Source: Spirochaetaceae bacterium (GTDB lineage Bacteria > Spirochaetota > Spirochaetia > Treponematales > Breznakiellaceae). Taken from it: DNA of 7,357 nt. This document shows, one piece after another, positions 6,547 through 7,357 of this stretch (positions are counted from its first letter, which is position 1; every line of letters begins with the position of its first letter). Below the pieces are notes generated by a model. It saw nothing but the letters and a program-made list of their open reading frames with translations. It did not search any database and was not told the DNA's origin. The position numbers and the translations under genes were made by a program. Location: positions 1 through 7,357 of the forward strand of contig JAITHR010000260.1 of assembly GCA_031279895.1 (NCBI GenBank). Direction: 5' to 3'.

Positions 6547-6575
6547 ATAATGAATGGGTCTTGATAGATTGTCAA
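6547..6575 (-). promoter_or_regulatory. Probable sigma-70-type promoter for the EF-G-like gene
   Basis: A perfect -35 hexamer TTGACA (minus strand, 6575-6570) is followed after 17 bases by CATTAT (6552-6547), 4 of 6 matches to the -10 consensus, in an AT-rich patch (TTATATAA) that offers other -10 registers. Transcription would start near 6540, giving a short leader of about 30 bases. The half-sites CTTGA and TCAAG (6560-6564 and 6572-6576) form an inverted pair overlapping the -35 element, a possible operator. Confidence 0.65.
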
Positions 6576-6621
6576 GAAAAATATTCAGCCGGTTTCGTAC
6601 TTCATCTTTATAATACGCCGT

Positions 6622-7357
6622 TTATTTCTCCAGCAAATAAAGGTATTCGGTAACATGAATAGCGCGGGCGCCCGCTTCGGCAAGACCGGAAAGGTTGCGG
6701 CAGCCGCGAAAAGTATTGTAGGAAGTTTCCAAAACCTGAAGGTTCCCGATTTTTTTCAACATGGTTTTCATCTCGTCAAGAGAAATAAAACCTTCGGAAT
6801 TACACGATAGAAGGACAAATTTTGCTTTTACGGCGGCAACTAAATCGGCTAAAGCCGCATAAGCGCCTTGTTTTTTATTATAGGCGGAACGATTCCAGTT
6901 GTCTGGAATTCCAGAAACCGTACTGACTCTTTCAGGGAGCTTGTTTTCAAGTATCACGTTAAGCATAAAATAATTTGAACCGTAGGGATGCTGGTTGTAG
7001 GGCGGATCTACATACGCCAGGTCAACCTCCGGCGCTTCTTTTACAATGACGTTCGAGTCTCCGTTATATATCCTATATGCGCAATTAAAATTGCTAAAAA
7101 GGGGAAACGGCAGTGTAATATCCCCTTTTATCCGCGAAAGCGCGTCGCGGTTACTGCCGCCGAACTGCCCGATTCCTGTTTTCCGATTCTTATGAAACCC
7201 CTTAAAGACGCCGGACGTGTTTGCGTGAACAGAAGCTTCCGCAAGTAACGGCGCAAGAAAATACTTTTGATAGTGCGCGGGAACAGCGTCAATAAGATTC
7301 CGCATCGTATCAATGTACAGCGCGTTCCTGCGGGTATAAAAAACGCGCTCGCCTTTT
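6622..7357 (-). CDS. D12-class DNA adenine-N6 methyltransferase, 5' end outside window
   Basis: This is the C-terminal part of an S-adenosylmethionine-dependent adenine methyltransferase. The catalytic motif IV VDPPYNQHPYGSNYFMLN (99-116, counting from the ATG at 7305) gives the DPPY signature. FKGFHKNRKT (35-44), FVLLSCNSEGFISLDEM (163-179), YNTFRGCRNLSG (196-207) and the ending EYLYLLEK (220-227) match the D12/FokI-like methylase pattern. The ATG at 7305 is not the true start: the frame is open to the right edge and upstream codons read ERVFYTRRNALYIDT, which belongs to the family fold. The S-adenosylmethionine motif I should lie beyond the edge, so completeness cannot be judged. The gene is visibly richer in A+T than its neighbours, which fits a horizontally acquired restriction-modification or orphan methylase gene. 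Target sequence unknown. The 113-base gap to the EF-G-like start holds that gene's promoter; no clear terminator is seen after the methylase stop. Confidence 0.88.
   Translation of the reverse strand, partial: KGERVFYTRRNALYIDTMRNLIDAVPAHYQKYFLAPLLAEASVHANTSGVFKGFHKNRKTGIGQFGGSNRDALSRIKGDITLPFPLFSNFNCAYRIYNGDSNVIVKEAPEVDLAYVDPPYNQHPYGSNYFMLNVILENKLPERVSTVSGIPDNWNRSAYNKKQGAYAALADLVAAVKAKFVLLSCNSEGFISLDEMKTMLKKIGNLQVLETSYNTFRGCRNLSGLAEAGARAIHVTEYLYLLEK

Overview
The window comes from a moderately GC-rich bacterium. A spirochaete of the Treponema group is my best guess, based on the recalled character of the Tex, EF-G-like and M28 proteins; nothing in the window proves it. The housekeeping genes are clearly richer in G+C (39 of 60 bases in 1321-1380) than the methyltransferase gene at the right end (23 of 60 in 6781-6840).

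Layout from left to right: (1) a nearly complete or complete tex gene on +, coding for an RNA-binding transcription accessory protein with a long charged tail. (2) Convergent to it, with 3 bases between the stops, an M28-type zinc peptidase-like gene on -, whose last expected zinc ligand (His) appears to be Asn. (3) A gene-poor stretch of about 970 bases (3464-4432). It holds a 21-bp tandem repeat array of 16 well-conserved units, enclosed by two 47-bp arms in inverted orientation (41 of 47 identical), then a strong rho-independent terminator for the next gene. (4) An EF-G-like translational GTPase of the EF-G-2 type on -, with a clear Shine-Dalgarno sequence, promoter and terminator of its own. 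(5) The C-terminal part of a D12-class adenine-N6 DNA methyltransferase on -, cut by the right edge of the window.

The genes do not form one pathway. Tex and the EF-G-like factor act in gene expression, the peptidase is a lone enzyme, and the methyltransferase probably belongs to a restriction-modification or epigenetic locus that continues beyond the right edge. The part least explained by known families is the inverted-arm plus 21-bp-repeat locus. It stays open in several reading frames on both strands and encodes the peptide TVRLPHHN inward from both ends. It could be a dispersed repeat element, an invertible segment, a phased protein-binding array or a degenerate repeat-protein gene; sequence alone cannot decide.
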